A DNA stretch of 18,838 nucleotides from Lentisphaeria bacterium UBA7640 (GTDB lineage: Bacteria > Verrucomicrobiota > Lentisphaeria > Victivallales > Victivallaceae): contig DLIO01000131.1 in the NCBI GenBank assembly GCA_002483765.1, forward strand, positions 1 to 18,838, read 5' to 3'. The notes beneath the pieces were generated by a model. It saw only the letters and a program-made list of their open reading frames with translations. It ran no database searches and was not told the origin of the DNA. Both the position numbers and the translations under genes were made by a program. This document shows positions 1 through 7,932 of this stretch, piece by piece (position 1 is the stretch's first letter; each line of letters begins with the position of its first letter).

Positions 1-12
1 GCGTTTACTTTT

Positions 13-2202
13 TCAATTGACCTCGATTTTGCAACCACAACTATGCAGTTTTTTCCAGCTTGGCGGCAATGGCAGTTCAATCTGAAAAACATCACCCGGT
101 TTGACCTCTGCTGGAGTTACAAAACCATTTGCAAATAAAAACTTGAAGTACTGCGTGTTTTGTCCGTCAGATGCATATACGGTAACCTGATAAAATTTAT
201 CCAATACTGTTCGAGAGCCGATGGTGAGTTTAATGTGTAATTTTCCGGCTGTTTCTTTAGGTTGCACTTTAACCGCAAAAAGATGGTTATTATCTGGCAA
301 CTTCAGTTCTGGGCCAGAGGCATTCCATTCATCTTCAGATAGTCGCCGTAAAGGGTTCGGATATTTTGACACAACGCCACGTTGGAAAAGATAATAGTTC
401 CCGCCAGAAATGGACGAATACCATACTAATCCGAATTCTGGATCTTTAAGTAATTTTTGATGAAAATCACAATTCACACCGCCATCTAAGTCAGATAAAT
501 CATAAAAATAAAAATCACAATGTGGATAATAGGTGATACTGGCCACGGTTAAACCACTGGCAATCATCAATGCGCCACTTCGTTCATCAGTTCCAATCAT
601 CACACCGGAAGGAACCAGTTCTATGATTTTTTCTCGGATTGGTGTTCGATCCGGCCGACGCACTACGTTTCGGAGGCGATGTGAACTTTTACTGTATAAC
701 GTCTCGGTTAAAAAGCAGTGTGCACTAACTGAAGCCACAAGTCCACTACCAAGCAACGCCCATGCTAGGTGGCGAGACTTCACGTCGGGCAAATATGTTG
801 ATAAAATACGGATCCAAAAATCTGCACCATTGCGGTATATGCCAGAAACAGCAGCGACAAAGGCAAGACAAAACAGGACTGATAACTCAACCGTATACTG
901 GCTGTGTAAATTGATTAAATCAATAACTCCGTGTAGAAAAACGAAAGCCACAGTTACAACACAACAACCAAGCCACAACGGCCTGCTGAAAATCGACGGA
1001 AACAGTGGGATAGAGATAAAAACTAATAACATTATTTTTTTGGGATTGATTAATGCACCCCAAAATACCGAAGGGCGCAATATCGGTGAAAGTGCAATTT
1101 CTAATAAGTTTCCACCGAGAAATTCAAAAAAACTTTGATACATATATTGATTGGCTGGAGAAAATGCAGGAATAATCAACTTAATACAACAAAGTAGATA
1201 AACCCCAGAAATTAGTGCATAAATTACTCCGCGCTTCCGATGCCCACTTAAGAATTGGCAAATTCCCCAGCCGACCCAAAATGCGCCTACAGTCTCTTTT
1301 ATTGATAGTGAAAAAATAAATATTATAAATGCAGCCAGCCATTTTTCGCGTTCGTAAAAACAACAAAATAGAATAAAGACAGGAATAAAAAGATATATCA
1401 CGTGAAATCCGTAGAACTGCGATAAATTGTAATTTGAGATGGTTGGATAAAGTAAATAGATCAAGCCACAGAGCCCAGCCATCACTGGTGGTAATTCCCG
1501 CAGTCTTGCGAAGTAATAGATCAATAATGCACTACCACCCAGTATTAAGGCTCCAACGACCATAATTGTTTGGGGATAAGGAAAGAGCCACATCAGCGGA
1601 ATAAACCAGATAAAAAAACCAGGCATAAAGTGGTGCGATAAAAATGAAGTGCCGGGATTATATCGATATTCGGTCATAAAATCACCACGTAGGGTGTTTA
1701 ATGCTGGCTCAACGAACATTCCCCAATCAGAAAAGAACAGATATTGCCGCCGCCAAACTTGATCATATAAATAGATCAACTGAACAATAAAAACAACGCT
1801 CAAGATCGCTAAAACAATTAACGAGTATCGTTTTTTATCATGAAAAAAAATAAACTTGGGAGCTGGTAAAATTAGTAATAGCCGAAAAAGCGATAGTGTT
1901 GTGATTGCAATAACCGCAGTGATAGTCCAGAAATCAAATGGGAAAAAGAGAAAAGGAATCAAAAATACTCCTGGAGCAATGGCCAATGCCAGGGATTTTA
2001 CTGAAAATCGCTTCATCAGGAGAAACATTAGTCCATAAAATAGAACAACAATGGTAATCTCGGGATATCTGGAAAGCCGTTCAAAATGAGTACTAAAAAA
2101 ATATAGTTCTGCCGAACTACACCCGACCCAAATCTGGCATGAAAAATAACCTAGAACCGTTGCCGAAGTCAACAATAGCAATAAATAACTCAATTTCTTC
2201 AA
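13..2202 (-). CDS. DUF2079-family multi-pass membrane protein with C-terminal extension
   Basis: 729 residues. The first 480 or so are mostly hydrophobic and contain many membrane segments. The stretch DWGMF (159-163), LNTLRGD (168-174) and the HH pair (190-191) after TM4 or TM5 matches the pattern of DUF2079 proteins, a family of predicted polytopic membrane proteins distantly like GT-C glycosyltransferases; the real reaction is unknown. After the last membrane segment (about 480-500) comes a soluble part, including the family's usual segment near 525-610 (PSGVMIGTDERSG, then LVWYSS), and a further stretch of about 110 residues that looks beta-rich. I read a TTG start at 2202: AAGGA lies at 2217-2213, 10 nt upstream, and any later start would remove the first membrane segment. 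It lies 94 nt downstream of argJ on the same strand, with palindrome copy 1 between them. Family call fairly sure, function unknown. Confidence 0.75.
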   Translation of the reverse strand: MKKLSYLLLLLTSATVLGYFSCQIWVGCSSAELYFFSTHFERLSRYPEITIVVLFYGLMFLLMKRFSVKSLALAIAPGVFLIPFLFFPFDFWTITAVIAITTLSLFRLLLILPAPKFIFFHDKKRYSLIVLAILSVVFIVQLIYLYDQVWRRQYLFFSDWGMFVEPALNTLRGDFMTEYRYNPGTSFLSHHFMPGFFIWFIPLMWLFPYPQTIMVVGALILGGSALLIYYFARLRELPPVMAGLCGLIYLLYPTISNYNLSQFYGFHVIYLFIPVFILFCCFYEREKWLAAFIIFIFSLSIKETVGAFWVGWGICQFLSGHRKRGVIYALISGVYLLCCIKLIIPAFSPANQYMYQSFFEFLGGNLLEIALSPILRPSVFWGALINPKKIMLLVFISIPLFPSIFSRPLWLGCCVVTVAFVFLHGVIDLINLHSQYTVELSVLFCLAFVAAVSGIYRNGADFWIRILSTYLPDVKSRHLAWALLGSGLVASVSAHCFLTETLYSKSSHRLRNVVRRPDRTPIREKIIELVPSGVMIGTDERSGALMIASGLTVASITYYPHCDFYFYDLSDLDGGVNCDFHQKLLKDPEFGLVWYSSISGGNYYLFQRGVVSKYPNPLRRLSEDEWNASGPELKLPDNNHLFAVKVQPKETAGKLHIKLTIGSRTVLDKFYQVTVYASDGQNTQYFKFLFANGFVTPAEVKPGDVFQIELPLPPSWKKLHSCGCKIEVN

Positions 2203-2240
2203 TGTTTCGCATTCCTTTCAATCTTATATATTTCGCTCTC

Positions 2241-2277
2241 TTAAATTCGCGAGCGCATTATGCGCGCGCTAATTTAA
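2241..2277. repeat. Palindromic intergenic repeat, copy 1
   Basis: Inverted repeat with 18-nt arms (2241-2258 and 2260-2277) around a single central T at 2259; 16 of 18 positions pair. The core is GCGCAT-T-ATGCGC with an AT-rich foot (TTAAATT/AATTTAA). It begins 19 nt beyond the argJ stop and ends the argJ side of the argJ/DUF2079 gap. The half at 2253-2275 is identical to the corresponding part of copy 3. No T-run follows on either strand, so it is not a textbook intrinsic terminator. Confidence 0.85.
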
Positions 2278-2296
2278 ACTACAAAGTTAGGTTGAT

Positions 2297-3526
2297 TTAT
2301 GTCGTGTATTCGGCATTTATTTTGACGTAATCATATGATAGGTCGCTAGTCCAAACATTGTATGTGGCAGTGCCGGCATTCAGGTAGCAACTGATGGTGA
2401 ACTCTTTGCCTGCCATCTCGGCTGCTAACTCTTTTTCCGGGGTTCCCGCATCCTGACCATTTTTAATCACCGGCTTGGAATTGTAATAAAAATCGACTTT
2501 TTCTTGTTCAAAAGTTGCGCCGGAATAACCAAGCGCTGCCGCCACTCGCCCCCAGTTAGGATCGCCGCCAAACCATGCGGTTTTGCACAACATTGAGTTC
2601 GCCACCGCTTTGGCGGCTTTTTCCGCGTCACCACGACTTGCTGCGCCGTGAATCTTGATATTAATCAGTTTAGTTGCTCCTTCGCCATCCTTGACCATAG
2701 CGATCGCCAGGTTTTCTAATAAAGCGTTCAGCGCATCTTGAAATAGTTCTCCAGCAGACGAATCTTCACTCACAATTGCACCGGATTTGCCATTAGCCAT
2801 GATAATGCAGCTATCATTTGTACTCATATCGTTATCAATAGTGATCCGATTAAACGACAGACCCACACTAATTTCCAACATTTTAGCTAATAACGCGTTC
2901 TCGATTTTGGCATCGGTAGTAATGTAACAAAGCATTGTCGCGTGTGGCAAAGTCATTTTTGGTGAAATCATGCCCGCCCCTTTGGTCATTGCACCGATCG
3001 AAACCTTCTTTCCGTCGATCTCAAAGGTTACCGCCGTAGTTTTCGGCACAGTATCGGTAGTCATGATGGCACGCGCGGCAATATGGCCGCCGTCATCTGT
3101 CAATGCGTTTACCGCTAATTCCACGCCTTTAACAATTTTGGTCATATCAAGTTGGACTCCAATTCGTCCAGTTGATGAAACCATGACCGATTCCGCTTCA
3201 ATGCCAAGTTTCTCTGCAGTCATTACACAGGTTTCTTCGGCATTTTTCAATCCTTTTTGACCAGTACAGGCGTTAGCATTTCCGCTGTTTACGATTATCG
3301 CCTGGAGCGATTTACTATTGAGAACTCTTTGACGATCCAATTGTACTGGAGCTGCTGCAAATAAGCAACTGGTAAAAGCTCCGGCAAAATTAGCCGGCAT
3401 TTCGGAAAATATCAGTGCCATATCGGCATTGCCGCTAGCTTTTAGTCCTGCCGTAACACCGCTGGCTTTAAACCCTACCGGCGTAGTGATACAGCCGTTT
3501 TCAACAAATTCAAAAAGTTTACTCAT
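2297..3526 (-). CDS. argJ: Bifunctional glutamate N-acetyltransferase / amino-acid acetyltransferase ArgJ
   Basis: 409 residues, the usual ArgJ length. ArgJ moves acetyl from N-acetylornithine to glutamate (and in bifunctional forms uses acetyl-CoA) in arginine synthesis, in the cytoplasm. Family motifs in order: NSGNANACTG (80-89), VSSTGRIG (116-123), MTTDT (155-159), KGAGMISP (182-189), the self-cleavage pair Ala196-Thr197 in ATML, TTDA (203-206), and a C-terminus NAEYTT. Thr197 should become the N-terminal nucleophile of the beta chain. Four extra residues (TLPH, 192-195) stand between PKM and ATML compared with the common PNMATML form. The ATG overlaps the end of queF by 8 nt and has GGAG at 3539-3536, 9 nt upstream, so the two are probably co-translated. 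No other arginine gene is in the window. Confidence 0.95.
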   Translation of the reverse strand: MSKLFEFVENGCITTPVGFKASGVTAGLKASGNADMALIFSEMPANFAGAFTSCLFAAAPVQLDRQRVLNSKSLQAIIVNSGNANACTGQKGLKNAEETCVMTAEKLGIEAESVMVSSTGRIGVQLDMTKIVKGVELAVNALTDDGGHIAARAIMTTDTVPKTTAVTFEIDGKKVSIGAMTKGAGMISPKMTLPHATMLCYITTDAKIENALLAKMLEISVGLSFNRITIDNDMSTNDSCIIMANGKSGAIVSEDSSAGELFQDALNALLENLAIAMVKDGEGATKLINIKIHGAASRGDAEKAAKAVANSMLCKTAWFGGDPNWGRVAAALGYSGATFEQEKVDFYYNSKPVIKNGQDAGTPEKELAAEMAGKEFTISCYLNAGTATYNVWTSDLSYDYVKINAEYTT

Positions 3527-3947
3527 CTATTTTTTCTCCGTGAGTTGCTTTGACATGGATTGCGATTCCGCCACGAGGTCTAAAAACCCCGATGACTTCA
3601 GCTTGGCGCGGTTTACAGGCGCTGATTACTGCATCAAGAATAGTATTCACTACTTCTTCATGAAAAGAATTATGATTGCGAAAAGAAAACAGATAGAGTT
3701 TCAACGACTTACTTTCGACGCATATTTTATCAGGAACATAGCGTAACGTGATCGCCCCAAAGTCGGGTTGCCCAGTTACCGGACAAAGCGAAGTAAACTC
3801 TGGACAATCGAAAGTTATCAGGTAATCGCGATTTGGAAAAAGATTTTCAAAGGTTTCCAGCTTGGCTTTATCTGGGCTTTTTGGATAGCAATTTTCCGAC
3901 GATTTCAATAATGTTAAGTCGGAAAAACGTTTTTTATCATTTTTCAT
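3519..3947 (-). CDS. queF: NADPH-dependent 7-cyano-7-deazaguanine (preQ0) reductase, unimodal QueF
   Basis: 142 residues in the short (YkvM-type) QueF form. The enzyme reduces the nitrile of preQ0 to the amine of preQ1 in queuosine synthesis, in the cytoplasm. Visible family features: FTSLCPVTGQPDF with catalytic Cys55 and Asp62, the same numbers as in the Bacillus subtilis enzyme, and ESKSLK (78-83), the signature for preQ0/NADPH binding, then SFRNHNSFHEE. I chose the ATG at 3947 over one five codons earlier because AAAGGA (3959-3954) sits 6 nt before it. The gene overlaps argJ. No queC, queD or queE is present and the probable leader (about 34 nt) is too short for a preQ1 riboswitch. Confidence 0.95.
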   Translation of the reverse strand: MKNDKKRFSDLTLLKSSENCYPKSPDKAKLETFENLFPNRDYLITFDCPEFTSLCPVTGQPDFGAITLRYVPDKICVESKSLKLYLFSFRNHNSFHEEVVNTILDAVISACKPRQAEVIGVFRPRGGIAIHVKATHGEKIDE

Positions 3948-3987
3948 AGTATTTCCTTTCATTTAATCACTCCATGGTATTGATTTT

Positions 3988-4016
3988 ACAATAAGGATGG
4001 ATAATGTAACATTCAA
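3988..4016 (-). promoter_or_regulatory. Probable sigma-70 promoter for queF-argJ
   Basis: On the minus strand TTGAAT (4016-4011) is followed after 17 nt by TATTGT (3993-3988), which would start the transcript near 3981, about 34 nt before the queF ATG. Spacing is ideal; the -10 box is imperfect. Confidence 0.4.
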
Positions 4017-4040
4017 ATGGAAAATTATAAGAGTCGAATC

Positions 4041-4069
4041 TTGAATTTTCTTTTGTAGACAGATATATT
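4041..4069 (+). promoter_or_regulatory. Probable sigma-70 promoter for the TIGR04073-like gene
   Basis: TTGAAT (4041-4046) and TATATT (4064-4069) are separated by 17 nt, about 40 nt upstream of the ribosome site of the gene at 4118. It lies back to back with the predicted queF promoter in a 170-nt divergent gap. Confidence 0.5.
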
Positions 4070-4117
4070 TGGAATTGTTTCGGACATAACTGTAAATTAA
4101 AACAGAAAGGCGATTTA

Positions 4118-4543
4118 ATGAAATATTTTGGAAAGGTAATGTTGGCTGGGTTAATCCTAGGAGTCTTGATTGTGGCTGGTAACATTTCAGCGAATGAGGT
4201 AACGAAGAGTGACCCGATTGTTAAGCTTGGCCGCGGAATAGCTAACGTAGCTTTCGGACCACTTGAACTGCTGATCCAACCTTATGATGTTCATCATAGA
4301 TCAGGGGGGATTGCTGCGCTTACTTACGGTGTACTCAGCGGAGTAGCCCACACTGTAGCTCGCGAATGTGTTGGCGTTCTTGAAATAGTAACCTTCTATA
4401 TGCCGTTACCTGGTTGTTCCGATGATCCGCTTGAAACTAATACTTGGGGTTACGGCCCGGTTCTCTATCCTGAATGGGTGGTTGATACAGAACATAACGC
4501 ATTCAACTTTTTCTACCCAAAAGATTCAATTGTTGCACCATAA
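4118..4543 (+). CDS. Secreted exosortase-associated-like protein, TIGR04073 family
   Basis: 141 residues. A Sec-type signal peptide covers about 1-25: positive MKYFGK, hydrophobic LAGLILGVLIVAG, then a likely cut after SA before NEV. The mature part has the pattern I associate with TIGR04073: KLGRGIANVAFGPLEL, then a Gly-rich stretch (GGIAALTYGVLSG), TVARECVGVLEIVTFYMPLP and a Pro/Tyr-rich end. The family occurs in bacteria that have exosortase/PEP-CTERM sorting, but its role is unknown and no exosortase or PEP-CTERM protein is in this window. The start is fixed by GAAAGG (4105-4110), 7 nt before the ATG. The gene is a single unit, with its own promoter and an intrinsic terminator at 4583-4609. 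Family assignment is from recalled motif shape, not a search. Confidence 0.7.
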   Translation: MKYFGKVMLAGLILGVLIVAGNISANEVTKSDPIVKLGRGIANVAFGPLELLIQPYDVHHRSGGIAALTYGVLSGVAHTVARECVGVLEIVTFYMPLPGCSDDPLETNTWGYGPVLYPEWVVDTEHNAFNFFYPKDSIVAP

Positions 4544-4582
4544 ATAAATCAGGTTCTCAATTTGAACAAAATATAATATCTC

Positions 4583-4609
4583 AAAAACCCGTCACTCGAC
4601 GGGTTTTTT
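4583..4609 (+). terminator. Intrinsic terminator after the TIGR04073-like gene
   Basis: An 11-bp stem (AAAAACCCGTC 4583-4593, GACGGGTTTTT 4598-4608) with a 4-nt loop ACTC; the T-run is part of the right arm and continues. It lies 40 nt after the stop codon and also insulates the next gene. Confidence 0.9.
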
Positions 4610-4652
4610 ATTTGTAGACAGTGTTAAATAGCAATACACATATGGAGTTAAA

Positions 4653-5882
4653 ATGTTTAAAGTTGCCTTAATTGGAGTATCTGGATTTGGAGTAACTCAC
4701 TATAATGATCTGATGCGATATTCAAGATTAGGAAAATTGCAGATTGTTGCCGCTACTATAATTAACCAGGATGAAGAAATAGAAAAATGCGCAGCCTTGC
4801 GCGCTATGAATTGTCGTCTATATACCGATTATCAAAAAATGTTCGACGATTTCCAAGGAAAACTTGACCTCTGTTTTATTCCAGTTGGAATTGCTCTTCA
4901 CGCGCCAATGGCCATTGCAGCTATGCGTTCTGGTGCTTCGGCAATGATTGAAAAGCCAGCCGCTGCAACCATTCAGGAAGTGAACGCGATGCAAGAGGTA
5001 GAAAAAGCGACTGGTAGATTTACCGCAGTTGGTTTCCAGAGCATTTACCAGCCTGAAATCCAACGAATTAAACGCGAAATCTTAGCCGGTAAAATTGGAA
5101 AGATCCGTTCAATCAAAGGATTGGGGCTTTGGCCACGTGACAGCCAATATTATTCGCGCAACAGCTGGGCCGGCAAACTTAGAAATAATAGTTGGATTCT
5201 CGATTCACCATTTAATAATGCTTTGGCACATTATTTAAATTTACTCTGCTTCTTTGCCGGTAAAACCTTTGAAGAGTCAGCCGAAATAAACTCTGTTAAA
5301 GCAGGTTTATTTCGATGCAATCCCGAAATAGAAACCACTGACTGCGCGGCGATCAGTCTTGAATGTAAAGCTGGATTTGATATTTTATTCTTCACCGCTC
5401 ATTGTTCTGAAAACCATTTTGGCCCAGAATTAACCATTTCTGGCGATAAAGGTTCGATCATTTGGTCACCTCAAAGAACAATTTTCGAATATAGCGATCA
5501 TCGTGAAGAGATTCCATCCACAAGCGATGCCGAAAGTATCCGTAATAATATGATGGATGCGTTGCTCGATAGGTTGATCAACCCGGATGCATTTATTTGT
5601 GGACTGGATATTGCTGGCACCCATGTTTTAGCGGTTAATGGTAGCCATGAATCAGCCCAAATCATCCCAATCCCCTCGGATATGGTAAAAAAACTAACTT
5701 TAGACAATAACAGTTATCGTTATATTTGGCAGGGCATGGATGAGCTATTCCATAAACTCTATGCTGAAGAGCGCTTACCCAATGCCTCTGATTGCCCCAT
5801 GAAGATTGGTGAAAAATTCTTCATGGATAATTACCAGAATTTCGATGGTGGAAAAATAAGCGTGCAAAGGCGCGAATTATGA
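4653..5882 (+). CDS. Gfo/Idh/MocA-family NAD(P)-dependent oxidoreductase
   Basis: 409 residues. N-terminal Rossmann fold with the nucleotide-binding loop GVSGFG (8-13), a strand/turn at LDLCFIPVGI (71-80), and the EKP motif (100-102), whose Lys is the usual catalytic residue of the family. The C-terminal part holds the alpha/beta Gfo/Idh/MocA domain, with WILDSPFNNALAHYLNLL near 187 in the place of the family's D..xH segment. Members oxidise or reduce sugars, inositols and related alcohols; no neighbour reveals the substrate here. GGAG (4644-4647) lies 5 nt before the ATG. The gene follows a strong terminator, so it should have its own promoter; only a weak TTGTAG-17-TACACA (4612-4640) is visible. 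It is convergent with the VWA gene, 33 nt away. Confidence 0.85.
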   Translation: MFKVALIGVSGFGVTHYNDLMRYSRLGKLQIVAATIINQDEEIEKCAALRAMNCRLYTDYQKMFDDFQGKLDLCFIPVGIALHAPMAIAAMRSGASAMIEKPAAATIQEVNAMQEVEKATGRFTAVGFQSIYQPEIQRIKREILAGKIGKIRSIKGLGLWPRDSQYYSRNSWAGKLRNNSWILDSPFNNALAHYLNLLCFFAGKTFEESAEINSVKAGLFRCNPEIETTDCAAISLECKAGFDILFFTAHCSENHFGPELTISGDKGSIIWSPQRTIFEYSDHREEIPSTSDAESIRNNMMDALLDRLINPDAFICGLDIAGTHVLAVNGSHESAQIIPIPSDMVKKLTLDNNSYRYIWQGMDELFHKLYAEERLPNASDCPMKIGEKFFMDNYQNFDGGKISVQRREL

Positions 5883-5893
5883 AAGGTGAAGGA

Positions 5894-5912
5894 TGAATTG
5901 AAAGACAATTCA
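5894..5912. terminator. Possible weak bidirectional hairpin between convergent genes
   Basis: TGAATTG (5894-5900) pairs with CAATTCA (5906-5912) around AAAGA, between two converging stop codons. The stem is 7 bp and AT-rich, and no T-run follows, so termination here is only suggested by position. Confidence 0.3.
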
Positions 5913-5915
5913 GCA

Positions 5916-6947
5916 TTATGGCAGTTTCAACCAAATAGTTTGTCCCGTAGTAAAGGCCAGCAATAGTAACACTAAAGCAACTCCAGCCAAGGTTGGTGAA
6001 AATTCTTTATAGTCAATGAATTTAGGTTGTTCAATCGCCGTTTTTTCCATCTGATTAATCTCCTCCATCACCATGGCCAAACCTTCAGCATCACGAGCGT
6101 GATAGTATTTACCATCGGTTATCGTAGCAATGTCTTGCAACAATTTCTCGTCAAAGTCAGCTGGAACAGGTTCATAACGCCGACCGAATCCAGTGTCTAC
6201 GATAGCGTAGGCATTGTGACTGCCAATACCGATAGTGTAAATGGTAATTTGTGATGCCTTGGCAACTTCAGCCGCCTGGCGCGGCGAAACTCGTGCATTG
6301 ACGTTATTCGCTCCATCAGTAAATAGCACGATAACGCGCCGCTTAGAGGCACTGTCCTTCAATCGGCTAGTGCCGGAAGCAATCGGGCCTGCAATGCCAG
6401 TAGCGCTGCCAATCATCCCTGGTTTGAGTGCATCGAGATGGCGCAATAACCACGCGTGATCCAAGGTAGGCGGACTGATGTTGTATGGCAGTTCCGCAAA
6501 ACCAGTCATACCAATTCGGTCGTTTGGACGTTTTTGAACAAATTTCGCCAGTTCGCGTTTTGCAGTTTCTAAACGATTGACCAGTTCGCCGGTTTTCAAC
6601 CCATGTTCAAACTGTTTAGAACTCGTGACTTTAGATGGAACATCGATTGCCTGCATACTTCCGGATAAATCAATGGCTAACATAATATCAATGCCCTGAG
6701 TGCGAACCGTCACGCGCTCAATACCCCGGCGTGGCCGTGCCGCAGCGGTGATTAACAATAGTGCAGCGAGCGCAAACAAGTACATCGGCAAATCCAATGC
6801 TCCACCGCGTCTACCGCCTCCAGAATGCTTAAAAGGGGTTAGAGATGGCACGCGAACTGCAGGTTGTTTCTGCCAACGCTGCAAATACAAAAGCAAAATA
6901 AATAGCGGTATTATTAGCGAGAAAACCCATGGATAAAGAAAACTCAT
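5916..6947 (-). CDS. BatA-like membrane protein with von Willebrand factor A domain
   Basis: 343 residues, the usual size for BatA/BatB-type proteins. Order: TM1 (about 5-21), a basic linker, TM2 (about 53-70, ending AAARPRRG), the VWA domain (about 85-300) and a C-terminal TM (about 318-337). The metal site (MIDAS) is complete: DLSGS (93-97), a Thr in GSATG (near 183) and the Asp in LFTDGANN (near 211). It is last in the MoxR operon: its ATG overlaps the previous stop as ATGA, and GGAGGA stands just upstream. By analogy with Bat operons it should sit in the inner membrane and bind partners through the metal site under control of the MoxR ATPase. The true partners and role are unknown. No second VWA gene (BatB) follows. 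Confidence 0.85.
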   Translation of the reverse strand: MSFLYPWVFSLIIPLFILLLYLQRWQKQPAVRVPSLTPFKHSGGGRRGGALDLPMYLFALAALLLITAAARPRRGIERVTVRTQGIDIMLAIDLSGSMQAIDVPSKVTSSKQFEHGLKTGELVNRLETAKRELAKFVQKRPNDRIGMTGFAELPYNISPPTLDHAWLLRHLDALKPGMIGSATGIAGPIASGTSRLKDSASKRRVIVLFTDGANNVNARVSPRQAAEVAKASQITIYTIGIGSHNAYAIVDTGFGRRYEPVPADFDEKLLQDIATITDGKYYHARDAEGLAMVMEEINQMEKTAIEQPKFIDYKEFSPTLAGVALVLLLLAFTTGQTIWLKLP

Positions 6948-7930
6948 AATTCCTCCACTGTCTTTTCACCGTCCAGAGGACGTGTTTCACTTACTAATTT
7001 GTCAGCACTATCGATAGCACTATTCAACATGCTCTCGTCAGGCGGGACTTTGGCAAATTTCACTAGATCGGCGGTATTCATGAACTCTGAGAGAAATGGC
7101 TGATGGGCCGTCGGTAACACACTATTGGAGCAAGATAATTCATCCATAAACTCAGCAGTAGTCTGTCGCGTGGTATTCAGCTTGAACCGCTTTTCTAGAT
7201 ACAACCTTACAATATCACTTAAACGACTTAGGCCGGATTCCAAATTGACCTCGCCGCCACGCAATTCGCTACGTAACAGATCAAGGTCACTCAAAGCCTG
7301 AACCCACGGTGGAATCACTAAAATCCGTCTTCTATGTTTTACGATTAAAATTATTATCAACACCACAATCAGAAGAACTAATAAGATTAAACCAACAACC
7401 AGCCAACGTTCGCGTGTTGTGACGCGTGAATTTTCAACAGCATCAGCTATTTTAAGTTGTTGGTCGTTGGCAGATTCCGATAGTGCTCGGACCCGGCAGG
7501 ACGGCACTATTTGCTCAAAAATAGTATCCTGTGTGTTTTGGCTTCCGTGATTAAAGGTAACACTCATCTTTCCACCGATCAAAGTCCCTGTTCGATAAGA
7601 ACGCAAATTCACGCGAACTACCCATTCACACCAGCCCCAGCGGATTTTTTGACGCTTGAATTCTGGAGTGCCAGATTGATGTAAACCCTCAATGTTAGTC
7701 ACTTCGGCTGTAATCGGGCGACGGCTCCAGGGAGATTTGAAGGTCGCAACCGCGGCAGTAGCACCGCCAAGCATAATTTCCTGGTCAGGTTCCAGATAAA
7801 TATTGCCTTTTGCTTCAATCACTCCATTCACAGAGCTACGATAAGCAAAGTAGCCGGCAATAGCCACCAAAACTGCTAGGCTGATCAAAACCAATGCTAT
7901 GACTAGAATAATTCTCTTTGTTTTTCGCAT
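6944..7930 (-). CDS. Two-TM protein with BatD/DUF4381-like cytoplasmic tail
   Basis: 328 residues. TM1 covers about 7-30, a soluble segment (31-175) should face the periplasm, TM2 covers about 176-197 followed by the basic KHRRR, and the C-terminal part lies in the cytoplasm. The tail has the pattern seen at the end of BatD and in DUF4381 proteins: PPWVQALSDLDLLR (207-220), LSDIVRLYLEKRF (237-249), TTAEFMDEL (257-265) and DLVKFAKVPP. The extracellular part is much shorter than that of full BatD, which has several beta domains. It starts 2 nt after the DUF58 stop, with GGAGAGGG overlapping the end of that gene, and ends in an ATGA overlap with the VWA gene. The role is probably to link the membrane VWA protein to the cytoplasmic DUF58/MoxR pair (inference). 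Confidence 0.65.
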   Translation of the reverse strand: MRKTKRIILVIALVLISLAVLVAIAGYFAYRSSVNGVIEAKGNIYLEPDQEIMLGGATAAVATFKSPWSRRPITAEVTNIEGLHQSGTPEFKRQKIRWGWCEWVVRVNLRSYRTGTLIGGKMSVTFNHGSQNTQDTIFEQIVPSCRVRALSESANDQQLKIADAVENSRVTTRERWLVVGLILLVLLIVVLIIILIVKHRRRILVIPPWVQALSDLDLLRSELRGGEVNLESGLSRLSDIVRLYLEKRFKLNTTRQTTAEFMDELSCSNSVLPTAHQPFLSEFMNTADLVKFAKVPPDESMLNSAIDSADKLVSETRPLDGEKTVEEL

Positions 7931-7932
7931 TT

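Noticed and set aside
533..1138. 201-codon plus-strand open frame opposite the DUF2079 gene
   Set aside because: Antisense to a clear membrane-protein gene; the translated product has no family features and is rich in Arg/Thr/Lys as expected of a shadow frame.
3948..4040. preQ1 riboswitch upstream of queF
   Set aside because: The likely leader is only about 34 nt and I see no preQ1-I hairpin with an A-rich tail.
5868..5884. Possible fourth, degraded palindrome at the end of the Gfo/Idh gene (GCGCGAATTAT)
   Set aside because: Only an 11-nt match to one half of copy 2, inside coding sequence, with no opposite arm.
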